Assembly (NCBI GenBank): GCA_037501455.1
Contig: CM074864.1
Span: 24,360,001-24,424,000 of the forward strand
Direction: 5' to 3'
Source of the DNA: Lantana camara
Taxonomy: Eukaryota > Streptophyta > Magnoliopsida > Lamiales > Verbenaceae
DNA: 64,000 bases
Part shown: piece by piece, positions 45,441 to 57,947 of the stretch
Position numbering within the stretch: the first letter of the stretch is position 1
How the letters are laid out: every line of letters begins with the position of its first letter
Notes under the pieces: model-generated
What the model was told of the DNA's origin: nothing
Databases searched by the model: none
What the model saw: only the letters and a program-made list of their open reading frames with translations
Position numbers and translations under genes: made by a program

Positions 45441-47093
45441 GAAAATTAAGGTAATTGCATTCACTGCATTTCATACATGCATCTTTATTTTAATTTTGTG
45501 TTACCTTTCTTTCTAAGTTGCTTCTCGGTGCTTCTTTTGTTGCTTTTGTTGTTTGTTGTTGTTGTTGCTTTCGTTGTTTCTCTTTATGGAACTCTCTTCT
45601 TGAAGAGGGTTGGTGAGTTGAGTGGCCGAGTGTGTTGGTGAGTTGTGAGGGTCGAGGTTGCTTGGTGGACTTTTGAAGGCACCTTGTTTTTGTTAAGGTA
45701 CGGGGTTACCTTAAGGCGTGGGTTGGGGGTTTGAGTCTTCTAGCTTGTTGGTGGTTGCTTTTAGGAGGTCCTTTTTGGGCTCAATGATATTTTCGGGTAT
45801 TAGATCCAAGGCTAGCCCGTTAGTATCCTCTGTGGAGCGGATGGTTATTCTAGGACGGTACGACAAGCTTAGTGGCTTAACTTTAGGTTAACCAAGGGAT
45901 CGGGCCAAGCTTGAGGAGATGAAGATCGGAGTAAGCCCTTCTTGATGATTCCTAGAAAGTTGGGATTTATTACCACCTGATAGGGACATTGAGACGGTCG
46001 TGATCTTTATCCTAGAATTGAACCTTGTTTGAAGATTCCCTACCGGATGACTCTAATATAGGTGTTGGAGTTTTGGAAGTAGTCGATAAGTTCTTAGAAG
46101 GTAGTTTTATCAATTGAGTACTTCTTCGTTGAGTGCTTAGTCCTATCTAAGGAAGAAGATGGGACTTTAAGATGAAAATAAGCTACCGTGAGATACAAGG
46201 GTTAACCGTGGGAGAAGGATATCCTTTTTGCTAGCTTTGAGGAGTGGTGTCTTCGCACTTCTTCAGAGTTTTGTTGGTGATTCCGAGGGTGCTTTCTGCA
46301 AGGGTATTGTCGACTACATAATCTGGTAGAAGAACCGAGAATTATCTCAGAGTTTAAGTCTCTAGTGTTATCGGGATTCAATAGGAGATTCGTTTTTGGA
46401 GAGACGGTCATCCGTGACATGAATGACATAGTAGAGGCACGATTTTGAGTGGGATGAGGCGGTTGAAGCGAGTTACCTTTGGCATTGACTTTTGTTTAGA
46501 TGAGGGTACTCGAGGCTACATTATTTACGATTGAGGCTTTAAGGAAGGCTTTGGTTGTGGGTTCTAGCGAGAGAATGTGGCCTACACCTCGAGAGTGCAA
46601 GGTCACAAGAATATCCCACTCTTGGTTTAGTTTTGTACGAGGACTTGAAGAGTCGGTTTGATGTAGTAGCACGAGAAAGGATGTTGTAAACTTCGTATAG
46701 CTACGTCTAACGTGTCATTGGTTGAAGACCAAGCATCGAGAACTGAAAAGATCCTCTAACTACTTCCGAATTATATTTGGAAGTGGGAGCAGATAACTAA
46801 GGACTTCGTGCCCGGTTTGTTACTCTAAGGAGATTTTGAGAGACTTCAAGGGGTGTTCGTTTTAAACGAGTTAACCTATGCTCTCTCGGTGCAGTTGTTC
46901 GAGAAGGGTTCGTGAGTTTCACAGTTTGGCAGAGAAGGTCCTTGGAGTGAAGACTTCTATCGAGTCTTGTGGCGGGATTTAAAATCCGAGCAGCCACTTG
47001 AAGACTGATCAGAGTAGCTCAATGGAAGTTAGAGTTGAACTTCATTCTGGATTCGATCAAGACCTCGCTGTGGACCTGAGGATATGTCCTTTT
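45441..47093 (+). pseudogene. Gypsy F pol remnant, heavily decayed and deleted
   Basis: No frame is open, but fragments keep the order of Gypsy pol: the stretch before reverse transcriptase near 45970-46070 (PPDRDIE-like, then a PYRM-like word), the [12 protein letters not shown] word near 46150-46170, and an integrase WKWEQIT-DFV-like word near 46782-46815. Distances between them are much shorter than in D or H, so large parts are deleted. The segment 45480-45660 is a TTG-rich simple-sequence stretch. Confidence 0.6.
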
Positions 47094-47107
47094 GAAGGAG
47101 AGGAGTT
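47094..47107 (+). promoter_or_regulatory. Polypurine tract of Gypsy F
   Basis: GAAGGAGAGGAGTT directly before the 3' LTR start TGTAACATCCC. Confidence 0.8.
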
Positions 47108-50100
47108 TGTAACATCCCGCTCGTCCGGCTATAAAGGTACGCGGTTCGAGAGTGCTAAGTTCGCTTTTAAATTAATTTAATTATGCGATTTACATGTTTA
47201 TTTTATTCTTTACGTGAAATACTTGAACTATATGATTTAATATTTGAATTTTTATTTGAACCTTATTTGAATTATTTGAACGTTTTTACCTTTTTACTTC
47301 GTTTTTAATCCGTTTAAACTCTAACCTCTGTGATTATGTGATATGCATGAATTATATGTATTATCAATGTGTTTTTATTTTCGTTGCATGTTTTTAAGTT
47401 CGTTTGTTACGGTTTTTGAACCATTTTATTTGTTGGGGACTTAAGGGCCTAACTTGTTTTAGCGCACCTTGGGTTTCGGAAGGCGTATCTCGGGATCGGG
47501 AATTCGGATGCGACCCTTGTGACAGATTTTCGAACATCACCCGTTTTGTTCATATCCGACCTGTTTCTTATCCCAATCGACCCGTTTTTGAACCCATTTT
47601 CTCCTCTTTTAACCCTTTACCTCACTCTACCTCTCTCATTTTCGACCCAGCTCAGGAAAAAGAAGAAAAGAAGTAGAAACATAGCAGCCAAGGGAGAAAG
47701 GAAGAAAGAGGGGCTCCACCATTCACAAGTCCGATTTGTTGCTCGTTCGACCTCCATTTCTACTCAAATTTGAAAGGTATGCCCAGAATTCGAACCTAAA
47801 TCTCCTTGCCTTTCTTTTAAATCTGATTTTGTTCATTTTCATCCTTGTTTGATCATGTTTTGGGTGAGGAAAGTGAATAGTTAGGTTATATGCCTTTTCT
47901 TGATGAATTCATGCCAAACATGCTCTATAATTTGAATTGATGCATGAATTCCTTGGAAATTGGCTAAAAATCAGACCACCATTGTTGCATTTTTATGAAA
48001 TTTGAAGATATGAGTTCATATGCATCTCTTTGCTTCCTTGAATCGTTTTTGGTTGTTTGTTGTGTTTTATGGATGTATTTTGCTGCCCTTACCTTGCCCT
48101 TTTGTTGCCCTTTCGTGCTGCTATGGATGCTGGGATTGGAGATGAAGAAAACAGGGGCTAAAACTCTATTTTCATGACTGCACAGTGCAGTCGCGGCCGC
48201 GAATGGGAAATGAAGGTTTGGGGTCGCGGGCTCGACCCCATTTTGGCCCAGTTTCGACCTGAGTTCGCTACACAAGCTGGACATGGTGGTGATCGTGCCC
48301 GCGACCACCTTGGACCTATTTTGGGGTCACGACCGTGACCCCTTTTGGAGCCAAGTTCGTGTTTAATTATGAATTTATCTCATGAATTCGAATGCTTTTA
48401 CGTGAAATAAATGACCAACGTGCTACATATGTCCTCTAATGTGCATGCATGAATTAATATGATCTTTTCTTGCTTTATTTGATAATTCGTTGCTTCTTTT
48501 CTTGTGTGCATGCATGCCTAACTTGATTATGGATGTGTTATGCCCATTATATGAATTTTATGGATTTAATTGACGTGAATTCGGTGCCCTTACATGCAAA
48601 ATATGACTTAATATACTTTATTTGCTCTATAACGTGCATGTATATTTGAGTACCTTATTTGTTTGCCTTGCTTGGGTTTCCCTTACACCTTTATTGAAGT
48701 ATATGCATTTCTATCGGATTATATGACGTGATATGAGTGTTGCATGAAATTTATTAATTATTTAACATAAAATATATGCGTCATGACTTAATATAATTGA
48801 ATATGGCATTATATGACCTAAACGGAACATCATTGCATTCTTTATGCATCGTTTGCATCCATATGCATTTGTCGAGCGTCTATTTGGTGCATTTTGAGTC
48901 TAAGGTTGTCGTTTGTTATTTGTTTTATCCTTAGGTTCGATCCGTGGGTGGCGAGGAGGTCTCATAGAATTGTTTGAGTTTGTTTCGTTCGGTTTGGTCG
49001 ACAAGGTGAGGTTTTTCTTCCTTTAAGTTAAGTGACCTGCAACCCTAATTGTATTTTAAGCCCGCTGCGACTTATGTATATATATATTTATGTAAATACG
49101 TGTTTGATAAGTATTTTGTGGGATTTGTCCCGTTTGCTATGAAATCATTGAAAAATGCTTTTACATTGGTTTGATTCCAAAAGGGTTGGTGTGTGTGAAC
49201 GTTTTTGAAAATAGCGAGATTACGACTTTGAAATATAAGTCGGAAAATTATGAAATTTTGAAATTAGCTAAAAATATGAATTATGATTTATGAACTTTGA
49301 AATAGGCCCCGGAGGTTTGTGCGAGGGAGCCCCGGGATGGTGTCAGGCCGTCGGGTCCACTCCTAAGCATGACCTCCATATGTCGGAAAGGATATACCGG
49401 AACCCACCAGGAGGTTTGGTCGGGGGATGGAGTCCGAGGGTTGGAGAAGCATTGAGCACTCCCCTCAACCGTTAGATGGTTAGGGGCCCACGACCCCTTC
49501 CATCGCCGGAGAAATGGTAGGTTTGTGTGATTTGATTTCTTATGAATATGAAGGGAGTAAGTGGGTTTGAAACTCATTCTCGCCGAGTTGTTATGATTTT
49601 GATTATGAATAGGGTTTGTGAAACGGGAGTGGACTATAAATTACCCAAATTGGTTGATTTTGGCCTTCGGTCTTAAACGCCTTTTCTCTAAATATGTATA
49701 TATATATATAGTATCACTGGAATAAAATGATTTGGAATGCAAAAACCACGCCCCGGTTCATGAACTCTTAATTTAGGAATATGCTCTGCTTTTATTTATA
49801 CGTATGTGTGAGTGTGTTCGCCCCTTCACCAGTCTTTAGGACTGACCCCTCCTCGTTGTTTTCTTTTTTCCCCTTATTTCTTTTGAGTTGCAGGTGTTCA
49901 CAGGAAGTTTGCGCTAGGCGGCGGTCGTTTGTCGAGTCTTGGGTTTTGTGTTTAGTTTCATGCATCTTTTAGTTTATTTTGTTCTCTTGAGCTTATGGAA
50001 ATTATGTATATGCGAATATGATTTTAAATTTGAGAATTATGTACAAAAAGTATTTAAATTCAAACTTGGGAAACTTGTATGTTTTGATATTGGACGAGCA

Positions 50101-50310
50101 TGTATGTTTGTTTATTTCAATCCTGGGACTTCTACTTTTGCTTTGTTTATTGTTGCACACTTTGATTTAGGGTCTACACCGCCTAGCATAGGAGAGATTT
50201 TGTTTGTCTCCCGTTCGCTGTAGTTTGATACATGTGCGAAGTTCCCATTTCGTTACACGTGTTGGACTATGGTGCGGGGGATGTAGTGCTCTGTGCTCCG
50301 GGGTGCTACA
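47108..50310 (+). repeat. 3' LTR of Gypsy F (3203 bp)
   Basis: Starts TGTAACATCCCGC and ends GGTGCTACA. By eye it is almost identical to the 5' LTR from 48361 to about 49640 (four differences, constant offset of 6090) but roughly 5-10% different on both sides. The bases after it (AGACA) have no matching copy at the left. Confidence 0.92.
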
Positions 50311-50366
50311 AGACATGATCATGAGCTTATATGAATACATAAATAAAGCTAAGAACATGTTCTTGA

Positions 50367-50397
<31 letters not shown>

Positions 50398-51409
50398 CAT
50401 GTAGTAATGTGTGTGTGTGATTAATTTTGTGTTATAAAGTGTTTAATCTTTAGAAATTCAAATAGTAAATGTTTTCAATAGTAATTTTGAATTTTGGTCA
50501 ATATTTTACTTAAATAATTCAGATTTTATTTAAAAATAATTATAAATTAAATTTTTTAAAATTAAAAAAAGGATTTTTATCCTAATTTTCCGAAATCGGC
50601 GATTTTATAAAAAATTTCAAGATCATGCCTTAAATTGCCCAATTAACCCTAATTTATCATTTCAAAACTTATAATTAGGATCATAATTTGATTAATAAAT
50701 GTTTGGTTAGCTAATAAATTCATAAACCCTATATGATTAAGAAAATTTTGGTTTATCGACTAATTTAGGATTTATCGGGTTTTCCTAACGTGTTACTCTT
50801 TATGTACATTATGTGCTTATTTAATTAGAATAGTAAGAACCTAGTCCTGAACCTGTAGTAGTTACTACTTGCAGGTGAAGTTAGGACCGAGCAATGGAAT
50901 CAACACGACTTTGTCTGAATATCGGTATTGGGTGTGGATTAAAATATTTTCAACTAGAATCATATCTATACATACGTATTTATACATATACAAATGTTTT
51001 CAAGCTTACCTATTATCTGAGTTACTTCCCTATTCACATATTACTATACTACAATATCCCTCTTTAAGCGGAAAATACTTTTTATGTCAGAATCAGAGTC
51101 TTACTCGGACATTACATACTTTAGTCCCATTATTAAAAACTGATTCCCGACAATGCAAGTAAAATATTCTTTCCTTATTATTGTTATTATGGGCCCCGGT
51201 GGCATCCGTAGAAGTAATTAATCCAGAAGGTATTGGGCCAAGGGTTATTATTAGATATACGGACCGCCACATAGATCTTGGTAGTGGTTTAACTGGATGT
51301 TAGTTGCTCCACGCCAAGTGATAGGGAGAGGTAGTTTCCTCCCGATTATCGTTTATTGTCAATAGGGTTTGATTCCCTATATGACAACAAGAAGTAGCGG
51401 AAGTATTAT
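50311..51409. other. Unassigned AT-rich DNA between elements F and G
   Basis: No gene, LTR start or transposon end could be recognised. It contains a (GT)n microsatellite (50369-50397) and a GC-richer segment (51190-51300, GGGCCCCGGTGGCATCC). The last 25 bases resemble, on the minus strand, the 'acttccgct' word found near the 3' end of the Gypsy LTRs, so part of it may be an old reversed LTR; this is weak. Confidence 0.4.
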
Positions 51410-53964
51410 TGTAACATCCCGCTTGTCCGAGTCGTACAGGTACGCGCTTTCGAGAGTGTTTCATAAGCTCGTTTGAACCTCCAAATTTTGTAATTTCAAG
51501 AGTATTACTTTTGTAATTTTTGAAGCTCATTTGAACCTCCAAATTTCTCCCGAAACACGACCCTTGTGACAGATTTGCCATGTTCGCCCGTTTTATTCAT
51601 AACCGACCCGTTTCTTAACTGAATCGCCCCATAATTGAACCAATATGACCCTAACTTAACCGTCTTTCACCCCATTAGCCCTCATTCAGATCCAGCCAAG
51701 AAAAGAGAAGGAAAAGGGGCTCTCTTCATCAGCACCCGAAATCCCAAAAAGAAGGAAGAGAACACTATTTATTTTGCAAGTTTTGAGCTCAATACTCATC
51801 CGATTCGCCTCAAATTTGAAAGGTAAGCCCATGAATATATTCTCCATCCTTTCCTCTTTCTTTGGACTCCTTATTTGCTGAAATCCATGGACAATTGATT
51901 GAGTTATGGATAATATGATGAATAGTATGTGGAGATTTGATGAATATGATTTCTTGTGATTCTTGTTTGTTTGATGCATCATTTATGAACTTAAGACATC
52001 CATTATTAAAATGAACTCATTTCAGTTGGTAGGTGTATTTAATTGAGGATATCATTAATGCTTTGTATGAGAAAATGAAGAACATGAATGTTTGATGCCA
52101 TTTCTTCCATTCCTTGCATGATTAGTCCGATTTTTGCATGTTAAATGATCAGAATATGATTTATAATTATTGTATGATCTTTCCCTTGCATGCTAGAATG
52201 GTTTAGGATTGGATTTTGTTGGATTTTTGTTGTTGTTCCCCTGTTTTTCTGCTACTGCGTTGAGGGTCGTGGCCGCAACTGGGATTAGTGTAATTTTGGT
52301 AGTGGCCACGACCCCTTTTTGGCCTGGTTTCGACTTTGTTATTGCTGTGTGTTGGAGGATGGTGGTCGCGTTTAGCTGTGCGCGATCCCATTTTGTGCAA
52401 CTTTCGAGTTGCTTCGTTGTTGTTGTTTGTTTTTCGGTTTGTTCGTGCGTTGCTTGTCTTTCCTTGCTCTTATATGATTAATATATGATATAAATGATAT
52501 GTTAACATGTCATATTATGTGTTAAGTGCTATGTTATGAATTTCTGGCTTGTTTTACGTGTTCATGTTTGAATTATGGTCTCATACGTGCAACATGCTCT
52601 CATACGTGCATTTATGACTTTATGCTTCGTTTAAGTGCCTTGTATGAGTTTTCCTTGCTCTTGTATGGTATGAAATGTCTTCCTAATATGTTGAATGATA
52701 TGTTATGCATGTTATGTGAATTTTATGAATTTATTTGACGTGAATTATGTGATTTACGGCTTGATATGAACTTATAAGCACTAAATGTCACCTTGTTGCG
52801 TCTTATTCGTATCTTTTGCATTCGTTGCCCCTTGAAGGAACTTTAAATTTATAAATGCTCTTGATATGCTATTATATGATAAGTTATGATTTTAATTGAT
52901 GCGTTATGAGTTTAATTTGTTAGTTATTTGTTTGATATTTTGTTATTTGCCTCGATGTGCCTAAGTGTGAATTTATGTGAAGTGCATTGCATAATTTGTA
53001 TTCATATGCATTCGCCGAGCATCTAATAGGAACATTTTGAGTCTAAGTTCGTCCTTTGCTCTTTGTTTTGTTCAGTGCTTCGTTCCTTTGGTGTCGAGGA
53101 GGTCCTTTAGGTGTGCTTTGGTTGGTTTCGGTTCGGTTGGTTCGACAAGGTGAGGTATCTTTCTTTTAGTTATTACGACCTCCAACCCTTGATGTGATTT
53201 AAGCCCCGACCTATGTATATGTATAAGTATTCAATATATGTTTGATTCGTATTTTATGGGATTTTGGCTCTTTTGTTATGAAATATTTGAAAACGCTTTT
53301 ATATATACGTAAGAAATATTTTCGTTCGTTTGTTTTGAAAAGGGTTGGTGTGAGTATGTTTTGAAACCACGAGCTATGTTGGATTTTGAAAATTAAGAAC
53401 TTTCAAACAATTTGAACAACTAGATGGGTCCCGGAGATTTGTGCGGAGGAGACCCGGGACGGTGTGGGCCGTCGGGTAGTCCCTAGCATGGTCTTCACAC
53501 TTAAGGATCAACCCTGAACCCACTAGGAGGCTTGGTGGGGGAAGGAGTCCTCGGGCATGAGCGTCATCAAACTTACGACCCATACTGTATGTCCGATGGT
53601 CAGGGTAGCGCCACCCTGCCATCACCCGGAGGAGAGGTATGTTTCTTTGATTCTGAATTATGTTTTGTTTTGATTTAGTTCTTTGATTTAAGAACCGAGT
53701 TAGGGTGGTCTGGGGCTCGTGCTCGCCGAGTCGTGCGTGTGATTCTGAAAATGGTTTGTGAAACGAGAGTGGATTCATAATTAATAAAATTTGGTAGATT
53801 TTGGCCTTCGGCCTTAACTCTCTTTTCCTTATATTTATTATCACGTGTTAAAGGTATTTGGATTGCAAAAATCACGCCCCGGTTCATGACCTTCTAATTT
53901 TGAATATGCTCTGCTCTATGTATAAGTATGTGTGAGTGTGTTAGCCCCCTCACCAGTCTTTAGG
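51410..53964 (+). repeat. Gypsy LTR G, 3' end missing
   Basis: Starts TGTAACATCCCGC and is colinear with the F and E LTRs through the donor-like AAAG|GTAAG (51823), a palindrome cluster (about 52265-52390), a mini-exon-like block (53076-53149) and the 'acccgggacggtg' block (53452). It stops inside the conserved 'accagtctttaggactg' hairpin at 53964, where pol of element H begins. The last about 350 bp of the LTR are missing. The bases before the LTR are ATTAT. Confidence 0.85.
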
Positions 53965-56495
53965 CAAGGACATTACCAGTTGATCTAAGGCAAGGATATT
54001 ACCAGTTGAAAATCCGAGAAGAAGATATTCCTAAGACGGGATTTAACACCCGGTATGGGCATTACGAGTTTGTTGTTATGGCATTCGGGCTAACCAATGC
54101 TCCAGCAGCCTTCATGGATATGATGCATAGGATTTTTCTACGGTACCTCGATAAATTCGTGGTAATCTTTATAGATGATATACTGGTATATTCGAGATCG
54201 GAAGAGGATTACGCCCCGACATCTCAGATTGGTATTGGAGACTCTAGGAGAGCACCGGTTATATGCTAAATTTAGTAAATGTGAGTTCTGGATTGACAGG
54301 GTGACTTTCTTAGGCCACATTGTCTCGAGTAGAGAACTAGAAGTGGATCCTTTGAAAGTTGAGACAGTTTCTCAGTGGCAGAGTCCGAAGAACACCTCAG
54401 AAGTTAGAAGTTTTTAGGGTCTGACTGGTTATTATCGAAGATTTGTGAAGGATTTTTTGAAGATTGCCCTCCTCTTACCCGATTAACTAAGAAAGAGGTT
54501 AAATTTGAATGGGATGAGAAGTGTAAAGCAAGTTTTCAACTTTTGAAAGGGAAGTTAACAACTGCACCGGTTTTGGCACTCCCCGAGGGTACCGAAGGGT
54601 TCGTTGTGTATACAGACGCTTCTAAAGAAGGTCTGGGTTGTGTTTCGATGCAATACGGGAAAGTAATTGCTTATGCCTCTAGGAAATTGAAAGAGCATGA
54701 GAAGAACCATCCCACGCATGATCTCGAATTAGCGGCCGTGATTTTTACCTTAATGAAGTGGAGGCATTATCTCTACGGTGTTTCTTTCAAAATTTTCACC
54801 GGCCACAAAAGTCTCCAGTACTTGTTCTCTCAGAAAGATTTGAACGCGAGACAACGGCATTGGATGGAAACTCTTGAGGATTATGAGTGCACAATTAAAT
54901 ACCATCCAGGTAAAGCCAATATAGTCGCGGATGCACTGAGCAAGAAGGCTAGTGTATCTAATATGGAAGGAACGAGTAGGGATAAAGAAGAGCTAATTAA
55001 GATAAAAGCTCGTATCTCTAACATCTCGATTCAGCCGGATTTAAGACAACGAATATTTGAGGCACAAAGGAATGATCCCGAGATTCGAAAGTTAACAGAG
55101 AAAGCTCGAGCTGATCCTGATTGTCCATTTGGATTTGATGATATGGGAATTCTTCGATTTAAGAACAGGGTTGTGGTTCCAGCAGAGTTGAAGCGGGTTA
55201 TCCTCGATGAAGCTCATAAGACTGCTTACTCTGTACATCCTAGAGGAAACAAGATGTACCGAGATCTTAAACAATATTATTGGTGGAACGGATTGAAAAG
55301 AGATGTGGTGAATTACGTGAAGCAGTGCCTGACTTGTCAGCTGGTAAAAGCCGAGCATCAGAAGCCATCAGGATTATTACAACCATTGCCTATTCCAAAG
55401 TGGAAGTGGGAACAGATAGCAATGGTTTTTATATTGGGTTTACCACAAGTGAAAGGTGGTTTCAATGGAATTTGGGTAATCGTGGACAGGTTAACCAAGT
55501 CAGTACATTTTCTTACCATCCAGATGTCCGATAAGATAAACAAGCTAGCCAAGAAGTACTGAGATGAAATTGTCCGACTTCATGGAGTACCGGTTAGCAT
55601 TATATCGGATCGAGATCCTAAGTTTACTTCAAGGTTTTGGCAAGAACTTCAGCATTGTTTGGGTACGAATCTTCACTTCAGTACAGCTTTTCATCCACAG
55701 ACGGATGGATAGTCCGAGAGATTAATTAGATATCTTGAGGATATGTTAAGGGCCTGCGCATTGGATTTTCAGAGTTCGTGGAACGAACAGTTGCCATTGA
55801 TCGAGTTTGCATACAACAATAGCTATCAATCCTCTATCGGGATGGCACCATATCAGGGTCTCTATGGACGAAAATGCAGGTCTCCGTTATTCTTTGATCT
55901 AGAAGAGTGGAATTGGAACAAGCAAGAGGGCGTGAAAAGAGGGAAGAAGAAAGAAAAACCCTCTAAGGCTGTCCAGGACGCCATTGAGAAGTTTCAATTA
56001 ATTCAACAACGGATGAAAGCAACTCAGGATCAACTGAAAAGCTATGCCGATAATCGAAGAAAAGATCTTAAGTTTGAAGTCGAGGATAGAGTGTTCTTGA
56101 AAGCCTCTCCACGTAAGGGATTCGCAAAAATCGATAAAGGAGGAAAATTAAATCCTTGATACTTGGGACCGTATAAAATTTTGGAAAGAATCGGAGATAT
56201 AGCTTATAGATTAGATTTACTTCTGAGCCTGACAGGGATTCACAACGTATTCCTCGTTTCACAGCTCCGGAAATATCATTCAGATGAATCAGTAGTTGTG
56301 CCGGTGGAAGAAGTAGAGCTTGAACCAAATCTTACCTTCGTACAGAAGCCAGTTAAAAGTTTGGATCGAAAATTTTAAGAGCTCAGAAATCGGCGTATCC
56401 CACTAGCAAAAGTGCTATAGAGAAGTGATAAAACAGAAGAAGCTACGTGGAAAACGGAGGACAACATGAGAAAGTTCTATCCCAACCTGTTTTGA
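53965..56495 (+). pseudogene. Gypsy H pol: reverse transcriptase to integrase
   Basis: Pol of a D-like element starting in mid reverse transcriptase ([29 protein letters not shown]). It continues through the catalytic box ([11 protein letters not shown]), RNase H ([18 protein letters not shown]), the H2C2 finger and integrase to a stop at 56493-56495. Lesions include a frameshift near 54210, TAG after 54414, a deletion near 54465, TGA at 55561, a stop inside HPQTDG..SERLI near 55711, TGA at 56157 and TAA at 56376. RNase H has Gly where [11 protein letters not shown] has its catalytic Asp (near 54800), and integrase has Val for the first catalytic Asp (MVFILGLP, near 55422). Gag, protease and the 5' LTR are absent. 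Confidence 0.92.
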
Positions 56496-56527
56496 TCAAG
56501 CAGTGAATCCGAGGATGGATTCTCTTT

Positions 56528-56540
56528 AAGGGGGAGAGGT
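56528..56540 (+). promoter_or_regulatory. Polypurine tract of Gypsy H
   Basis: AAGGGGGAGAGGT ends at the 3' LTR start at 56541. Confidence 0.85.
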
Positions 56541-57736
56541 TGGAACGCCCCGCATTTTCGTACGAGCAGGTAAGTGTTACGTGCGTTTATTTCCTTTATT
56601 ATATGATTTCAATTCTAATTTATATACTTGAACTTGTTACAATTTGAATTATTCATTTAAATTTCGTTTGAATTCTTATTTGGAATATGATTATGTGAAC
56701 GAACTCTTAAGATTATGAATTGCATGAATTTTGAGTTAATTGAATGAAATCGTGTGCTTTCCGTATGCCGAGGACTTAATTATAACTTATTTGAAAGTTT
56801 TGGACTCAATTGAAATTGAGCCTTGGGCTTAATTGTCACTTTTTGAAAGTTTAGAGACCTATTTGAATAATAGGCAACCCTGAACGATTTTGGTAATATC
56901 TTGAGCTCCGGACCTCAAAATCGAGATCCGTTTATTGACGATTCGAATCCAATGCAATTAACCTTGTACCTTTTCGATGTTGTTTGAACCTCCGACAACG
57001 TGTATTTCAAATAACACGACCCTTATGACTTGAATTGAACCGTTTTTATTAATTTCGGACTTGTTTCGACCCGAATCCGACCCCGTTTTCCCTACATATC
57101 TGAATTTGATTCCTTTTCTTCTTCTTGCTTCTATTTTGATCGATCAACTTCAGCTCTAAGAGAAGACAAGAGAAGAACTCCAAGAAACCCCAAACTTGAT
57201 CCTACAAACTTGAGCTCAAGATCAATCTTTCATCCAATTTCCTTCCAAGGTGAGATATGATTTGGATTCTCCATACTTTCTTGTATCTTTTCATCCATGA
57301 ATAACTTCACAAGAGTTGGGAATTCATATGGTTTAGATAAGGGTATGAATAGCATGAATTGGGGTTTGATTCTTGGTACATAGCTCTTGATGGTTTAAGT
57401 TGAGTTTTATTATATGAAATATGACACTTTCAACTTCCTAACTCTTCCTACAAGCATGAATTTGGTATAAGCTGATCAAACCTTGATATGCCATTAATGG
57501 AGCTCCAAGCTCCATGCATGAAACATGAAACTATAATGGATGATTTCAAAGATTATGACTGAATTCTTACGTGGGAGATTGATATACATGTTTTTCCTAA
57601 GTTTTGAGATGTTTTCCATGTCTTTGCCATGTCAAGTTGTGTATTATTGTTGCTGGGTTCGAAACAGGGGAGATGTGTGTGTGTTGTTTATGTCGCGAGG
57701 AAGAAGAAGAAAAACAGGGGAAGATCGCCTAGGCTT

Positions 57737-57947
57737 GTTAATGCCCGTTAACCATTTTTGCCCTGAGGAAGGTAATGCCTGTTACCTTCCCTCCTTGCTG
57801 AAATTTGAACGCCTGCCTCCGTTAACGACTATTACCCTATTTTGCCTTACAAGCCTTAACGCCCGTTACCCATGCTGGAGGGAGCCACTGCCTCTGTTAA
57901 CCCCCCCATTAACACTTTTGGCCTGGAAATTGGTAACCCCCATTACC
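57737..57947 (+). repeat. Six palindrome-like words in H LTR
   Basis: Variants of GGTAACGCCCGTTACC stand at about 57738-57753, 57771-57786, 57821-57836, 57855-57870, 57896-57912 and 57932-57947. Palindrome symmetry is imperfect but clear. The number and position parallel the six palindromes of D, but the sequence is different. Confidence 0.8.

Larger units (their letters stand above)
40905..50310 (+). mobile_element. Gypsy retrotransposon F, decayed
   Basis: 5' LTR about 40905-44276 (its first bases replaced), primer-binding site 44285-44299, gag 44490, decayed and shortened pol, polypurine tract 47094-47107, 3' LTR 47108-50310. The internal region is only 2831 bp, so most of pol has been lost. 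It belongs to the same broad LTR group as D, E, G and H. Confidence 0.88.

Noticed and set aside
50311..51409. Calling this stretch a reversed Gypsy LTR
   Set aside because: Only short words resemble LTR blocks and their order does not hold; left unassigned.
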